Assembly: GCA_947474495.1 (NCBI GenBank) | Contig: CANJIM010000021.1 | Coordinates: forward strand, 1-41,587 | Direction: 5' to 3' | From: Rhodospirillaceae bacterium | GTDB taxonomy: Bacteria > Pseudomonadota > Alphaproteobacteria > SMXQ01 | DNA length: 41,587 nucleotides | Shown: piece by piece, positions 17,796 through 26,300 of the stretch | Position numbering within the stretch: the stretch's first letter is position 1 | Layout of the letters: each line of letters begins with the position of its first letter | Translations under genes and position numbers: made by a program | The notes under the pieces: model-generated | What the model saw: only the letters and a program-made list of their open reading frames with translations | Databases searched by the model: none | Told to the model about the DNA's origin: nothing

Positions 17796-18566
17796 ATGAC
17801 GCTTTGGCTGCGTTTCGCTCGGGAAGACGGCCGCACGGGCTTCGGCATTCTCGAGGGCGACAGTATCTCCGTTCACGAGGGCGATCTGTTCGGCGCCAAC
17901 GTGCCGGCGGGCGAGAGCCTCCCCTTGGCGGGCGTGACCTTGCTGACGCCCTGCGAACCGCAGAAGATGGTCTGCTTGTGGAACAACTCGCGCGCCGTGG
18001 CGGCGAAGAACAATCTGACGGAGCCGGCGGAGCCGCTTTACTTTCTCAAGGCGCCGAGCGCCTATCTCGCCAGCGGCCATGTCATTCCGCGCCCGCTCTC
18101 TTATGAAGGCCGGGTGATCTATGAGGGCGAGCTCGGCGTCGTCATCGGCAAGCGTTGCAGCGGCGTCGACGAAGCAGCGGCGGCCGATCACATCTTCGGT
18201 TTCACCTGCGTCAACGACGTTACTGCGCTTGAACTGCTGTTCAAGGATCCGTCCTTTCCGCAATGGACGCGGGCCAAGAACTTCGACGGGTTCGGCGCCT
18301 TCGGTCCGGTCGTCGCCACGGGCCTCGATCCGGCAGCGCTCACGGTCAAGGCCTTGCTCGACGGTCGCGAACGGCAGAGTCAGTCGATGGACGACATGTT
18401 CTTCTCGCCGGCCAAGCTGGTCAGTCTGATCTCGCGCGATATGACGCTGCTGCCCGGCGATGTCATCGCCTGCGGCACCACGGTGGGCGCCTTGCCGATG
18501 AAGCCCGGCGCCAAGATCGAGATTGTCGTCGAGGGCGTGGGCACGCTGTCGAACGTCATGGGCTGA
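17796..18566 (+). CDS. Fumarylacetoacetate hydrolase (FAH) family protein
   Basis: A 256-residue enzyme with the FAH fold, which breaks C-C bonds or decarboxylates oxo acids using Mg2+ or Mn2+. Metal ligands are visible as the two Glu in IYEGELGVVIG and Asp in CVNDVTALELL. Other markers are FLKAPSAYLASG, QWTRAKNFDGFGAFGPV and the late LLPGDVIACGTTVG. The length matches bacterial single-domain members such as hydratases and decarboxylases of meta-cleavage routes. It is the last gene of this short plus-strand run and is convergent with aroC. A long palindrome lies between the two stops. Confidence 0.9.
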   Translation: MTLWLRFAREDGRTGFGILEGDSISVHEGDLFGANVPAGESLPLAGVTLLTPCEPQKMVCLWNNSRAVAAKNNLTEPAEPLYFLKAPSAYLASGHVIPRPLSYEGRVIYEGELGVVIGKRCSGVDEAAAADHIFGFTCVNDVTALELLFKDPSFPQWTRAKNFDGFGAFGPVVATGLDPAALTVKALLDGRERQSQSMDDMFFSPAKLVSLISRDMTLLPGDVIACGTTVGALPMKPGAKIEIVVEGVGTLSNVMG

Positions 18567-18591
18567 AGAGCCGCAGTTTCGACAGTCCCTG

Positions 18592-18622
18592 CGTCATGGC
18601 CGCGACGACTGCGGGCATGACG
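18592..18622. repeat. REP-like palindrome between convergent genes
   Basis: CGTCATGGCCGC (18592-18603) and GCGGGCATGACG (18611-18622) are inverted repeats of 12 bases with one mismatch around a seven-base loop. The GTCATGcCCGC type of arm resembles dispersed palindromes of other alphaproteobacterial genomes. It lies between the stops of the FAH-family gene and aroC and could also act as a transcription barrier. Only one copy is present in this window. Confidence 0.6.
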
Positions 18623-18645
18623 GCTGTTTGGTGCTAGGGGCGGCG

Positions 18646-19755
18646 CTACGCGCCGATCTTGCCGCCGGCGTGATCGCCGACTTGGGCGCGCTGGCGCAGA
18701 TAATGGTCGGCCAACACGCAGGCCAGCATGGCTTCGCCGACCGGCACGGCGCGGATGCCGACGCAGGGGTCATGGCGGCCCTTGGTGACGACTTCGGTGT
18801 CGTTGCCGTGGATGTCGACCGTGCGGCGCGGCATCAGGATCGAGCTGGTCGGCTTGACCGCGAAACGCACGACGACGTCCTGGCCGGTCGAGATACCGCC
18901 GAGGATGCCGCCTGCCTTGTTCGACAGAAAATCGACTTTGCCGTCCTTCATGCGCATTTCGTCGGCATTCTCGTCGCCCATCAGCGAAGCGGCGGCCATG
19001 CCTGCACCGATCTCGACGCCCTTCACGGCGTTGATGCTCATCATGGCGGCGGCGAGGTCGGCGTCGAGCTTGCCGTAGATCGGCGCGCCGAGGCCGGCCG
19101 GCACGCCGGATGCGACCAGTTCGATGATGGCGCCGACCGAATTGCCCGATTTGCGCACGCCGTCGAGATAGCTTTCCCAGGTCTGCGCCGCTTGGCGGTC
19201 GGGGCACCAGAAGGGATTGTCCTGCGTCGCGTCCCACTCCCAACGCGCGCGGTCGATCACTTGCGTGCCCATTTGCACCATGGCGCCGCGGATGACGAAA
19301 CCGTCGCCGAACGCCTGCTTGAGGATTTGCCGCGCTACGCCGCCGGCGGCGACGCGCATGGCGGTCTCGCGCGCCGAGGAGCGCCCGCCGCCGCGATAGT
19401 CGCGGATGCCGTATTTCTGATGGTAGGTCAGGTCGGCGTGGCCGGGGCGGAACTTGTCCTTGATGTCGCCGTAGTCCTTCGAGCGCTGATCCTCGTTCTG
19501 GATCAGCAGGCCGATGGAGGTGCCGGTGGTTTTGCCCTCGAAGACGCCCGACAGGATCTGCACGGTGTCGCTTTCCTGGCGCTGGGTGACGAAGCGCGAC
19601 GTGCCGGGCTTGCGCGCTTCCATCCAGACCTGGATGTCGTCTTCTTTCAGCGCGATGCCCGGCGGGCAGCCGTCGACCACGCAGCCGATCGCCGGCCCGT
19701 GGCTTTCGCCCCAGGTTGTGACGCGGAACAGATGGCCGAAGGTGTTGTGCGACAT
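18646..19755 (-). CDS. aroC: Chorismate synthase
   Basis: A 369-residue enzyme that converts 5-enolpyruvylshikimate 3-phosphate to chorismate using reduced FMN, the last common step to aromatic amino acids. All three family signatures are present: [19 protein letters not shown] near residue 16, the [20 protein letters not shown] block, and [17 protein letters not shown] near the C-terminus. The start codon at 19755 has GGCGGA upstream. It follows fabI by 15 bases on the same strand, so the two are probably one operon. Long open frames on the opposite strand here are shadows. Confidence 0.97.
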   Translation of the reverse strand: MSHNTFGHLFRVTTWGESHGPAIGCVVDGCPPGIALKEDDIQVWMEARKPGTSRFVTQRQESDTVQILSGVFEGKTTGTSIGLLIQNEDQRSKDYGDIKDKFRPGHADLTYHQKYGIRDYRGGGRSSARETAMRVAAGGVARQILKQAFGDGFVIRGAMVQMGTQVIDRARWEWDATQDNPFWCPDRQAAQTWESYLDGVRKSGNSVGAIIELVASGVPAGLGAPIYGKLDADLAAAMMSINAVKGVEIGAGMAAASLMGDENADEMRMKDGKVDFLSNKAGGILGGISTGQDVVVRFAVKPTSSILMPRRTVDIHGNDTEVVTKGRHDPCVGIRAVPVGEAMLACVLADHYLRQRAQVGDHAGGKIGA

Positions 19756-19770
19756 GATCCGCCTGCGGCC

Positions 19771-20583
19771 TTAGACCGTGGCGATGTCGGGTGCGTCGAC
19801 GGCCTTCATGCCGACGACATGGTAGCCGCAGTCGACATGCAGCACTTCGCCGGTGACGCCGCTGCCGAGGTCGCTCAGCAGGAACAGGCCCGACTTGCCG
19901 ACGTCCTCGATGGTGACGTTGCGCTTGAGCGGCGAGTTGTATTCGTTCCACTTCAGAATGTAGCGGAAGTCGCCGATACCCGAAGCGGCCAGCGTCTTGA
20001 TCGGGCCGGCCGAGATGGCGTTGACGCGAATGTTGCGGCCGCCGAGATCGACGGCGAGATAGCGCACGCTGGCTTCCAGCGCGGCCTTGGCAACGCCCAT
20101 CACGTTGTAATGTGGCGTGACTTTCTCGGCGCCATAATAGCTCAGCGTCACCAGGCTGCCGCCCGACGACATCAGGGGCGCGGCCTTCTGCGCAATGGCG
20201 GTGAAGGAGTAGCAGGAAATGTTCAGGCTGTTGGCGAAGTTGGCGGCTGACGTGTCGATGTAGCCGCCCTTCAGCTCTTCCTTGTCGGAATAGGCGATGG
20301 CATGGACGAGAAAATCGAGCTGGCCCCAGCGTTTGCCGAGTTCGGCAAAGACGGCGTCGATGCTCGCGGTGTCGGTCACGTCGCAGGGCAGCAGAATGTC
20401 GGAGCCGATGCTCTGGGCGAGCGGCGCCACGCGCTTTTGCAGCGCCTCGCCCTGATAGGTGAAGGCCAGTTCCGCGCCATGGTCGGCCACGCTCTTGGCA
20501 ATGCCCCAGGCGATCGACCGATCGTTGGCGACGCCCATGATCAGGCCCTTTTTACCGGCCATGAGGCCGCTGCTGCTCGTCAT
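19771..20583 (-). CDS. fabI: Enoyl-[acyl-carrier-protein] reductase, FabI type
   Basis: A 270-residue short-chain reductase that completes each cycle of fatty-acid elongation by reducing the enoyl-ACP with NADH. The altered nucleotide motif GVANDRSIAWGIAK and the Tyr-(6 residues)-Lys active site in PHYNVMGVAKAAL are diagnostic of FabI rather than of ordinary SDRs. FLVHAIAYSDKEELKG is also typical. GAGGAA lies just before ATG 20583; an internal ATG at 20562 is the alternative. This is the known target class of triclosan and isoniazid-type inhibitors. It is upstream of aroC on the same strand. Confidence 0.96.
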   Translation of the reverse strand: MTSSSGLMAGKKGLIMGVANDRSIAWGIAKSVADHGAELAFTYQGEALQKRVAPLAQSIGSDILLPCDVTDTASIDAVFAELGKRWGQLDFLVHAIAYSDKEELKGGYIDTSAANFANSLNISCYSFTAIAQKAAPLMSSGGSLVTLSYYGAEKVTPHYNVMGVAKAALEASVRYLAVDLGGRNIRVNAISAGPIKTLAASGIGDFRYILKWNEYNSPLKRNVTIEDVGKSGLFLLSDLGSGVTGEVLHVDCGYHVVGMKAVDAPDIATV

Positions 20584-20721
20584 AGATTCCTCATACGGAC
20601 TGGGCCGCCCGGCAGGGGTGAGTGAAGGGGCGCCGGCGACGGGCCGTATGCTACACGAATCGCCGGAAAATCAAAAGGTTGGGAGGGGTTCTAGGCCCAT
20701 TGAAAAGGCTCTAAAAAGAGC

Positions 20722-20745
20722 GAAAAGGCCCCCCGGGAGGCGCCT
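20722..20745 (-). terminator. Probable terminator of the cbpA-cbpM operon
   Basis: Just after the cbpM stop, the minus strand reads an imperfect GC-rich hairpin (AGGCGCCTCCC against GGGGGGCCT, with one mismatch) ending in TTTT. A further T tract lies a few bases on. The pattern fits a factor-independent terminator. Confidence 0.5.
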
Positions 20746-20749
20746 ATGC

Positions 20750-21082
20750 CTATGAGGGCTGATCGAGCTCGGCCAAGAGGGCGGCGATGCGGCCGCGTGC
20801 TGGCTCGGGGAGGTCGTGGGTCGCTTCCAGCACCTTGCGCATGGTGATGTGCAGGGCATTGAGCTGATCGACCAGGCTGAGCACGACGGGAATCGCTTCC
20901 TCGCCGATCGCCAATTCACGCGTCAGTTCGACGATGAAGCCGACGCGGGCGGCGTCGACGTCATCGAAACTGTAGGCATCGCCATCGCGCGCCGGCGCGA
21001 CCCAGCCTTCCTCGATCCAGGCGATCAGAACGTGGCGTTCGAGTTGTGCCTGCGCGAGCATGTCGTCGAAACTGAGCGTCAT
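20750..21082 (-). CDS. cbpM: Chaperone modulator CbpM
   Basis: A 110-residue protein of the CbpM/MerR-like modulator family, which binds the J-domain of CbpA and regulates its action with DnaK. The N-terminal part (LERHVLIAWIEEGWVAPARDGDAYSFDDVDAARVGFIVEL) is the MerR-like helical portion that reads the J-domain. The C-terminus is a helix with repeated hydrophobics. A strong AAGGAGG site precedes the start. It lies 11 bases downstream of cbpA in the usual order, which makes the assignment secure despite low sequence conservation in this family. Confidence 0.88.
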   Translation of the reverse strand: MTLSFDDMLAQAQLERHVLIAWIEEGWVAPARDGDAYSFDDVDAARVGFIVELTRELAIGEEAIPVVLSLVDQLNALHITMRKVLEATHDLPEPARGRIAALLAELDQPS

Positions 21083-21092
21083 GGCGGCCTCC

Positions 21093-21989
21093 TTACTTCG
21101 CGGCCTGTTTGGCCCAGTCTTCCAGCACGCGCCGCAAGGACTCGTCGCTGTCGCCGGGGGTGGGCAGGGAGATCATCAGGCGGACGAACTGATCGCCGCG
21201 TTCGCCCTTCTTGCCGTGCGGCACACCCTTGCCTTTGAGGCGTAACATCGTGCCGCTGCTGGCGCCCTTCGGCACTTTCATCGACACCGGGCCGTCCAGC
21301 GTTTCGACCGCGATCGAGCCGCCGAGCACGGCGTCGCGCAGCGGCACCTTCACCTCGGAATGGATGTCGTTGTCCTTGCGGGTGAACAGCGGATCGGGCT
21401 CGACGGTAATTTCGACATAGGCGTCACCAGCGCCGCCGCCGCGCTCGCCGGGCTGGCCCTGGCCCTTCAGTCGCATTTTCTGGCCGTCGTTCGTGCCGGG
21501 CGGGATCGTCAGGTCGAGCGTCTTGCCACTGGCGAGCCGCACGCTCTTCTTGGCGCCGAGCGCCGCTTCGCGAAAGCCGATGGGCAGCTTGTAGTTGACG
21601 TCAGCGCCCTGGAAGCCGGGCGCGGCGCGGCCGCGCCGGCTACCGAACAGCTCCGAGAAGATGTCGTCGCCCGAGAACATGTCGTCCATCTTGAAGCCAC
21701 TTTGGTATTTCTTGCCGGCATCGCCTTTGCCCGCTTGCGACCAATAGTTGCCACGCCCGCGCATTTCAGCGCCGCTGGCATCAATCTCGCCGCGATCAAA
21801 GCGGGCGCGTTTGTCGGCGTCTGATAGGAAGTCGTAAGCCGCCGAAACCTCGGAAAACTGCTCGGCCTTCTTGGCGTTGCCTGGATTGAGATCCGGGTGG
21901 AGCGTCTTGGCGAGCTTGCGATAGGCTTTTTTGATGTCGTCGGCGCTCGCCGACTTGGCCACGCCGAGCACCTGATAGGGATCTTTCAT
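21093..21989 (-). CDS. cbpA: DnaJ-class co-chaperone CbpA
   Basis: A 298-residue J-domain protein. Residues 1-65 are the J-domain with the HPD triad at 31-33, needed to stimulate DnaK ATPase. A Gly/Phe-type linker follows (YWSQAGKGDAGKKYQSGFKMDDMF). Two C-terminal substrate-binding barrels come next (GADVNYKLPIGFREAALGAKK..., VPKGASSGTMLRLKGKG). There is no Cys-rich zinc finger, so it is CbpA-like rather than DnaJ itself. It is the first gene of the cbpA-cbpM pair. ATG 21989 has AGGAT upstream. Confidence 0.94.
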   Translation of the reverse strand: MKDPYQVLGVAKSASADDIKKAYRKLAKTLHPDLNPGNAKKAEQFSEVSAAYDFLSDADKRARFDRGEIDASGAEMRGRGNYWSQAGKGDAGKKYQSGFKMDDMFSGDDIFSELFGSRRGRAAPGFQGADVNYKLPIGFREAALGAKKSVRLASGKTLDLTIPPGTNDGQKMRLKGQGQPGERGGGAGDAYVEITVEPDPLFTRKDNDIHSEVKVPLRDAVLGGSIAVETLDGPVSMKVPKGASSGTMLRLKGKGVPHGKKGERGDQFVRLMISLPTPGDSDESLRRVLEDWAKQAAK

Positions 21990-22042
21990 TGCCGCACATC
22001 CTTAACATCCGTCCACGTCGGCGGGACGGTCTTCCCATTCTG

Positions 22043-22081
22043 GCACAAAAGCAAAAGGCCCGGCAGTCGCCTGCCGGGCCT
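22043..22081 (-). terminator. Hairpin terminator of the lipoprotein gene
   Basis: AGGCCCGGCAG (22056-22066) and CTGCCGGGCCT (22071-22081) form a perfect 11-bp stem with a four-base loop. On the minus strand it is followed by TTTTGCTTTTG, which is a good intrinsic terminator for the gene ending at 22119. Confidence 0.88.
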
Positions 22082-22118
22082 AATGGGCGCGCGCCAGGGG
22101 CGCAAGTCTATTTAGTCG

Positions 22119-22595
22119 TTACTTAATGACTTTCCAGGTGCCGTCGGGCTGGCGACAGGCGGTGCCATAGGCGCTCTCGGCCTTGCCGCCGATGCTCACG
22201 GTCTGCTGGAATTCGCGGCAATAGGCGCCCGAGGTGTCGCTGCCTTCGCGCACCGGCGTGATGGTGCCGTAATTGCCGCTCGATGGATTGCTCCATTGGA
22301 TGTTCTGGCCGATCGGCGCCGCCTGCGCCTGCTGATTGGCGCGGTTGGCATATTCCAGATCGGCTTTGTCGAGCGACTTGCCGACCTCGCCGCCGACCAG
22401 GGCGCCGAGCAGGGCGCCTGCGGCGGTCGCCGCCAAGCGGCCCGTGCCGCTGCCGAACTGGGCGCCGGCGACGGCGCCGCCGACGCCACCAAGCAGGGTG
22501 CCGCCAGTCTGCTTCTGGCCGCCTAAGCTTTCGCAGGCGACGAGCGACAGGCCCATGAGGGCTGCCAGGGAAACGCTGAGAATCTTATTGGTCAT
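22119..22595 (-). CDS. Glycine-zipper surface lipoprotein (17 kDa antigen / RT0821-like)
   Basis: A 158-residue outer-membrane-associated lipoprotein. Residues 1-20 are a lipoprotein signal ending in the lipobox LVAC, with Cys 21 as the lipid-bearing residue. A glycine-zipper stretch ([40 protein letters not shown], about 30-70) resembles the membrane-associating segment of 17 kDa surface antigens. The C-terminal part, with [31 protein letters not shown], is the small beta domain of that family. Its exact role is unknown, probably envelope structure. ATG 22595 gives a proper signal peptide; the longer frame from 22643 does not. A strong terminator follows. Confidence 0.85.
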   Translation of the reverse strand: MTNKILSVSLAALMGLSLVACESLGGQKQTGGTLLGGVGGAVAGAQFGSGTGRLAATAAGALLGALVGGEVGKSLDKADLEYANRANQQAQAAPIGQNIQWSNPSSGNYGTITPVREGSDTSGAYCREFQQTVSIGGKAESAYGTACRQPDGTWKVIK

Positions 22596-22652
22596 GCCGG
22601 TCTTCTTTGCGGTTTGAATGTCGGTCGTCTGGAGCGAGTTCATGTCGTCACC

Positions 22653-22671
22653 TTGTGAATTCTGGTCACAA
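22653..22671. promoter_or_regulatory. Short perfect inverted repeat in the lipoprotein/pdxH divergent region
   Basis: TTGTGA (22653-22658) and TCACAA (22666-22671) are perfect inverted arms around seven bases. The arms look like those of CRP/FNR-family sites, but those normally have six bases between TGTGA and TCACA. It lies about 58 bases upstream of the lipoprotein start. A regulator cannot be assigned. Confidence 0.3.
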
Positions 22672-22824
22672 CCGATCGGGGTGACCGCCCCCGGAGCCAG
22701 CAGGCGCTGCCCCAGTCGCCTGAAGAGATAATAGCAATTTGCGGCGAAAAAAGGGCCGAAGTCGTGCTAAAGCAAAGCGTTAACGCCAGCCATTCTCAAA
22801 TGGTTCCGCCATAAGGACCGCGCC

Positions 22825-23415
22825 ATGACCACCTTGGAAGATTCCGATCCATTTACCTTGTTCGATAGCTGGTACGGCGAAGCCAAGACCGGTGAGGTGA
22901 ACGATCCCAATGCCATGTCGCTGGCGACCGCGACGGCGGATGGCAAGCCGTCGGTCCGCATGGTGCTGCTTAAGGACGTCGATCGGCGAGGCTTCGTCTT
23001 CTATACGAATTTCCACAGCCGCAAAGGCGGCGAGCTGGCCGCCAACGGTCAGGCGGCGCTGCTGTTCCATTGGAAGTCGCTGCGCCGACAGGTCCGCATC
23101 GAAGGGCGGATCGTCGAGGTGACGCCAGCCGAAGCCGACGCCTATTTCCACTCGCGGCCGCGCGACAGCCAGATCGGCGCCTGGGCCTCGCTGCAGTCCG
23201 AGCCGATGGCCGAGCGTTTCGAACTCGAGCGGCGCATGGCCAACTATACGGCGCAATACGCGGGCAAGCCGGTACCGCGGCCGCCCCATTGGTCGGGCTA
23301 CCGGGTGATCCCGGATATTTTCGAATTCTGGCTCGACCGGCCCTTCCGGTTGCATGAGCGCGTCACCTTCGCGCGTGCGGGAGACGGCTGGCGGGCCGGG
23401 CGCCTCTATCCGTGA
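22825..23415 (+). CDS. pdxH: Pyridoxamine 5'-phosphate oxidase
   Basis: A 196-residue FMN flavoprotein that oxidises pyridoxamine or pyridoxine phosphate to pyridoxal 5'-phosphate. The family pattern is continuous: DPNAMSLATATADGKPSVRMVLLKDVDRRGFVFYTNFHSRKGGELAANG binds FMN. RQVRIEGRIVEVTPAEADAYFHSRPRDSQIGAWAS follows, with the C-terminal FWLDRPFRLHERVTFAR and GWRAGRLYP. It supplies the cofactor used by the PLP enzymes further along the window (5-aminolevulinate synthase and the class III aminotransferase), though there is no operon link. It is divergent from the lipoprotein gene. Confidence 0.96.
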   Translation: MTTLEDSDPFTLFDSWYGEAKTGEVNDPNAMSLATATADGKPSVRMVLLKDVDRRGFVFYTNFHSRKGGELAANGQAALLFHWKSLRRQVRIEGRIVEVTPAEADAYFHSRPRDSQIGAWASLQSEPMAERFELERRMANYTAQYAGKPVPRPPHWSGYRVIPDIFEFWLDRPFRLHERVTFARAGDGWRAGRLYP

Positions 23416-23596
23416 TCTCGCGTTTAGTGGTTTGATCCAGAGCAATTTTTTCCTATCGACGCGGGGGTAATGTGGAACACGGTCGTCGCCCGCCCGTTTA
23501 GTTCTGGAACCGTCTGTTCTTTCAGAACGCTTGAGAGGGCCGGCTTCGGCTCGGCGCGCAAACCTTTGCGCCGCCATTCAGGCAAGGGAGATTTCC

Positions 23597-24460
23597 ATGA
23601 CGATCAAAAGCATCCTCGTTCCGCTATCGGATGCCCGTTCCGGCAAGAACGCGCTCAAGGCTGGTGTGGGACTGGCGAAGATGTTTGGCGCCCATCTGAC
23701 GGCGCTGCATGTGGAAGCCGACCCGCGCGCCATCGCCGTCGACTATGTCGGCGAGGCGGTATCCGGCGCGATGATCGAAGAGATGATGAAGACGGCGCAG
23801 CAGCGCTCGGACGCCGATACCAAGAGTTCGCGCAAATTGTTCGACGCGGCTTGCGCTGCCGGCGGCTTGAAGCTCAGCGAGCGCCCGACCAGCGCGAACG
23901 CACCGACCGCGTCCTGGCGCAAGGAAACCGGCTATGAAGACGGTTGGCTGCAGACTTACGGCCGTTTCGCGGACTTGATCGTGGTCGGCCGCGCCATCGA
24001 CGACAAGGACCTGACGGCCAAGCTGTCCCTTGAGACGGCGCTGATCGAGACGGGCCGCCCCATCCTGCTGGCGCCGCCGACGCTGCCGAGCAAGATCGGC
24101 GTCAATATCGCCATTGCCTGGAAGGCGACTGCTGAGGCGGCGCGCTCTATCGAGGCGGCCAAGGCCTTCTTCCCGACGGCCAAGAAAGTCACGATCTTGA
24201 CGGCCAAGGAAACCGACTCGGATCAGCGGCCGGACGAATTGGTCGCCTATCTTGCTTGGCACGGCATCAAAGCGACGGTTTCGAAGCTGCGCGCCAGCGA
24301 CAACATCGGCGCCTCGCTGCTGTCGGCGGCGGGCAAGGCCGGCGCCGACATGCTGGTCATGGGCGCCTACGGCCATAGCCGCATGCGAGAGATGATCTTC
24401 GGCGGCGTCACCAAGCATGTGATCGCCAAGTCGAGCCTGCCCGTCCTCATGACCCATTAA
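23597..24460 (+). CDS. Universal stress protein with two UspA domains
   Basis: A 287-residue cytoplasmic protein with two UspA folds in tandem. The first begins MTIKSILVPLSDARSGKNALKAGVGLAK and is less conserved. The second (from about residue 140) ends with the ATP-binding pattern VMGAYGHSRMREMIFGGVTKHVI, G-2-G-9-G-T in form. Members respond to stress and bind ATP, but their activities are mostly unknown. The start at 23597 has a GGGAG site; the longer frame from 23531 is rejected. A second protein of the same two-domain type lies at 32177. The small gene that follows 11 bases later is likely co-transcribed. Confidence 0.9.
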   Translation: MTIKSILVPLSDARSGKNALKAGVGLAKMFGAHLTALHVEADPRAIAVDYVGEAVSGAMIEEMMKTAQQRSDADTKSSRKLFDAACAAGGLKLSERPTSANAPTASWRKETGYEDGWLQTYGRFADLIVVGRAIDDKDLTAKLSLETALIETGRPILLAPPTLPSKIGVNIAIAWKATAEAARSIEAAKAFFPTAKKVTILTAKETDSDQRPDELVAYLAWHGIKATVSKLRASDNIGASLLSAAGKAGADMLVMGAYGHSRMREMIFGGVTKHVIAKSSLPVLMTH

Positions 24461-24471
24461 GGGAGGCGATC

Positions 24472-24834
24472 ATGTTGAAGAAGATCCGCCTCGAATTGGG
24501 CCGCACGCCGGATCGCCCCGAGGGCGATCCGAACGTCGCCTACGAAATCGTCGCCCCGCTTGACCGCAGTGGCCACCTCGACGCCGAGGCGTGGAAGGCG
24601 CACCGCGCCGACTGCAGCGTCGCCCATTTGCGGCCCGGCTTGCCGGTCGAGAAGGGCACCCTGCTGCATCGCGCCGGTAATGTTTGGGCGTTTTCCTATC
24701 GCCCGGGCCCGGATGACGACGAGCCGCTGTTCAAGCTGGCCAGCCACCAGTTTCTGGCCGGAGAGTATGTCTCGATCACCGGTCATGACGGGCAGCAGCA
24801 ACCGTACAAGGTCGTCAGCGTCACCAACGCCTGA
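24472..24834 (+). CDS. Conserved small protein of unknown function
   Basis: A 120-residue soluble acidic protein that I do not recognise as a named family. It opens with MLKKIRLELGRTPDRPEGDPNVAYEIVAPLD and ends with VSITGHDGQQQPYKVVSVTN. Short beta-type stretches alternate, with no signal peptide and no membrane segment. The composition and codon use are those of its neighbours, so it is probably a genuine gene. An AGGGAGG site lies just before ATG 24472. It starts 11 bases after the universal stress protein, so the pair is probably expressed together and may act in the same stress response; that link is inference only. Confidence 0.75.
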   Translation: MLKKIRLELGRTPDRPEGDPNVAYEIVAPLDRSGHLDAEAWKAHRADCSVAHLRPGLPVEKGTLLHRAGNVWAFSYRPGPDDDEPLFKLASHQFLAGEYVSITGHDGQQQPYKVVSVTNA

Positions 24835-24889
24835 CGACCTTCGCGACGCGCCGCTGGATTGCCGGCGCATCCTTCGCTAACGTCGCGGG

Positions 24890-25660
24890 ATGAACGCTTC
24901 CCAAGACATTGCCGCGCCTCCCCCCAACGTTTTGCCGACGGTCATCCTGACCGGGGCGAGCCGCGGCATCGGCCATGCCACCGTCAAACGCTTCAGTGAG
25001 GCGGGCTGGCGCGTCATCACCTGTTCCCGCGAGGAAGTGCCGGACGATTGCCGGCGCGATCCCAACTGGCATGCCCATATCACCGCCGACCTCGCCGAGC
25101 CAGACGAACAGGCGCGGTTTATCGAGCAGGCCATGGCGATCCTCGGCGACGGGCCGTTGCAGGCGCTGGTCAACAACGCCGGCGTGTCGCCGAAAACGCC
25201 TTATCAGGAACGTCTCGGCGTGCTCAATGGCGATCTCGGCGCTTGGCGCGAGGTGTTCGAACTAAATTTGTTCGCCCCGCTGCGCTTGTCGCGCGGGTTG
25301 GCGAGCGCCTTGCACAAAGGCGCCGGCGCCGTGGTCAACGTCACCTCGATCGCCGGCCATGCCATTCATCCCTTCGCCGGGTCGGCCTACAGCATATCCA
25401 AGGCGGCGCTGTCGTCTCTGACGCGCGAAATGGCGGCGGAGTTTGCCGAATTGGGCGTGCGCGTCAACGCCGTGGCGCCGGGCGAGATCGAAACGGTGAT
25501 GCTGTCGCCGGCCACCGAATCGTTGCTGCCACGCATTCCTCTGAAGCGGCTCGGCAAGCCTGAGGACGTCGCTTCAGTGATCCTGTTTCTCTGCTCCGCC
25601 GACGCGGCTTACGTCAGCGGAGCGGAGATTTTCGTCACCGGTGGGCAGCACCTCTATTAG
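24890..25660 (+). CDS. SDR family oxidoreductase
   Basis: A 256-residue classical short-chain dehydrogenase/reductase using NAD(P)H. The glycine motif is VILTGASRGIGHATVKRF, the structural NNAG is ALVNNAGVSP, the catalytic Ser lies in VVNVTSIAG, and Tyr and Lys in GSAYSISKAALSSL. The C-terminal YVSGAEIFVTGGQHLY is usual. Substrate unknown. The N-terminal 15 residues before the fold are polar. ATG 24890 follows the small unknown gene by 55 bases. The stop is four bases from that of the convergent glutathione transferase. Confidence 0.93.
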   Translation: MNASQDIAAPPPNVLPTVILTGASRGIGHATVKRFSEAGWRVITCSREEVPDDCRRDPNWHAHITADLAEPDEQARFIEQAMAILGDGPLQALVNNAGVSPKTPYQERLGVLNGDLGAWREVFELNLFAPLRLSRGLASALHKGAGAVVNVTSIAGHAIHPFAGSAYSISKAALSSLTREMAAEFAELGVRVNAVAPGEIETVMLSPATESLLPRIPLKRLGKPEDVASVILFLCSADAAYVSGAEIFVTGGQHLY

Positions 25661-25663
25661 AGG

Positions 25664-26263
25664 TTAAGCGAGGCCTTCCGCCTTGAGGGCTTCCTGCACC
25701 TTCGGACGCGCGGCGACGCGGTCGAAATATTTCAGCAGGGCGTCGGGCATCGCCACTTCGAACTTCTTGCCCCAACGCATGACGGTGAAGAGGTAGGCAT
25801 CAGCCACCGAGAAGCTCTTGCCCATCAGGTAGTCCTGGCTGCCGAGCTTCTTTTCGACCAGCGCGAAGCGGCCGGCGATCTTGTCCTTGGTCGCTGCCTT
25901 GATGGCATCCGGCATGTTCGGGTTGAACAGATTGCTGAACTGCTTGTGCAGTTCGGTGCCGATGAAGGTCAGCCATTCCTGCAGGCGATAGCGCTCTAGG
26001 CTGCCGTTGGCCGGCGCCAGATGGCTGGCCGGCGCCTTGTCGGCCAGGAACTGTACGATGGCGGGCCCCTCGGTCAGCACGGCGCCGTCGTCCATCTCCA
26101 GCGCCGGCACATAGCCCTTTGGGTTGACGGCGCTGTAGTCGGCGCCGGTCTCGGTTTTCTTTTCTTTCAAGTCGACCTTCACCATGCTGTGCGGCAGACC
26201 GGCTTCGCAAAGCACGATATGCGGCGAGAGCGAGCAAGCGCCGGGGCTGTAATACAGTTTCAT
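25664..26263 (-). CDS. Glutathione S-transferase, beta class
   Basis: A 199-residue transferase with an N-terminal thioredoxin-like domain and a C-terminal helical domain. The start MKLYYSPGACSLSPHIVLCEAGLP has Cys 10, the residue that marks the bacterial beta class and forms a mixed disulfide with glutathione. YVPALEMDDGAVLTEGPAIVQFLADK is the glutathione-binding region. GGAG precedes ATG 26263. It lies 37 bases downstream of the DUF1194 gene on the same strand and may be read with it. The function is likely detoxification or redox protection; the substrate is unknown. Confidence 0.93.
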   Translation of the reverse strand: MKLYYSPGACSLSPHIVLCEAGLPHSMVKVDLKEKKTETGADYSAVNPKGYVPALEMDDGAVLTEGPAIVQFLADKAPASHLAPANGSLERYRLQEWLTFIGTELHKQFSNLFNPNMPDAIKAATKDKIAGRFALVEKKLGSQDYLMGKSFSVADAYLFTVMRWGKKFEVAMPDALLKYFDRVAARPKVQEALKAEGLA

Positions 26264-26300
26264 GGAAAACTCCTACTGATAGGGGACGGGAAGCGGACGA

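Noticed and set aside
18523-20250. Plus-strand open frame of 575 residues
   Set aside because: It lies opposite aroC and fabI, which have full family signatures; the frame is a shadow.
22653-22671. CRP/FNR-type binding site
   Set aside because: The two arms are right but the spacer is seven bases, not six, so I keep it only as an inverted repeat.
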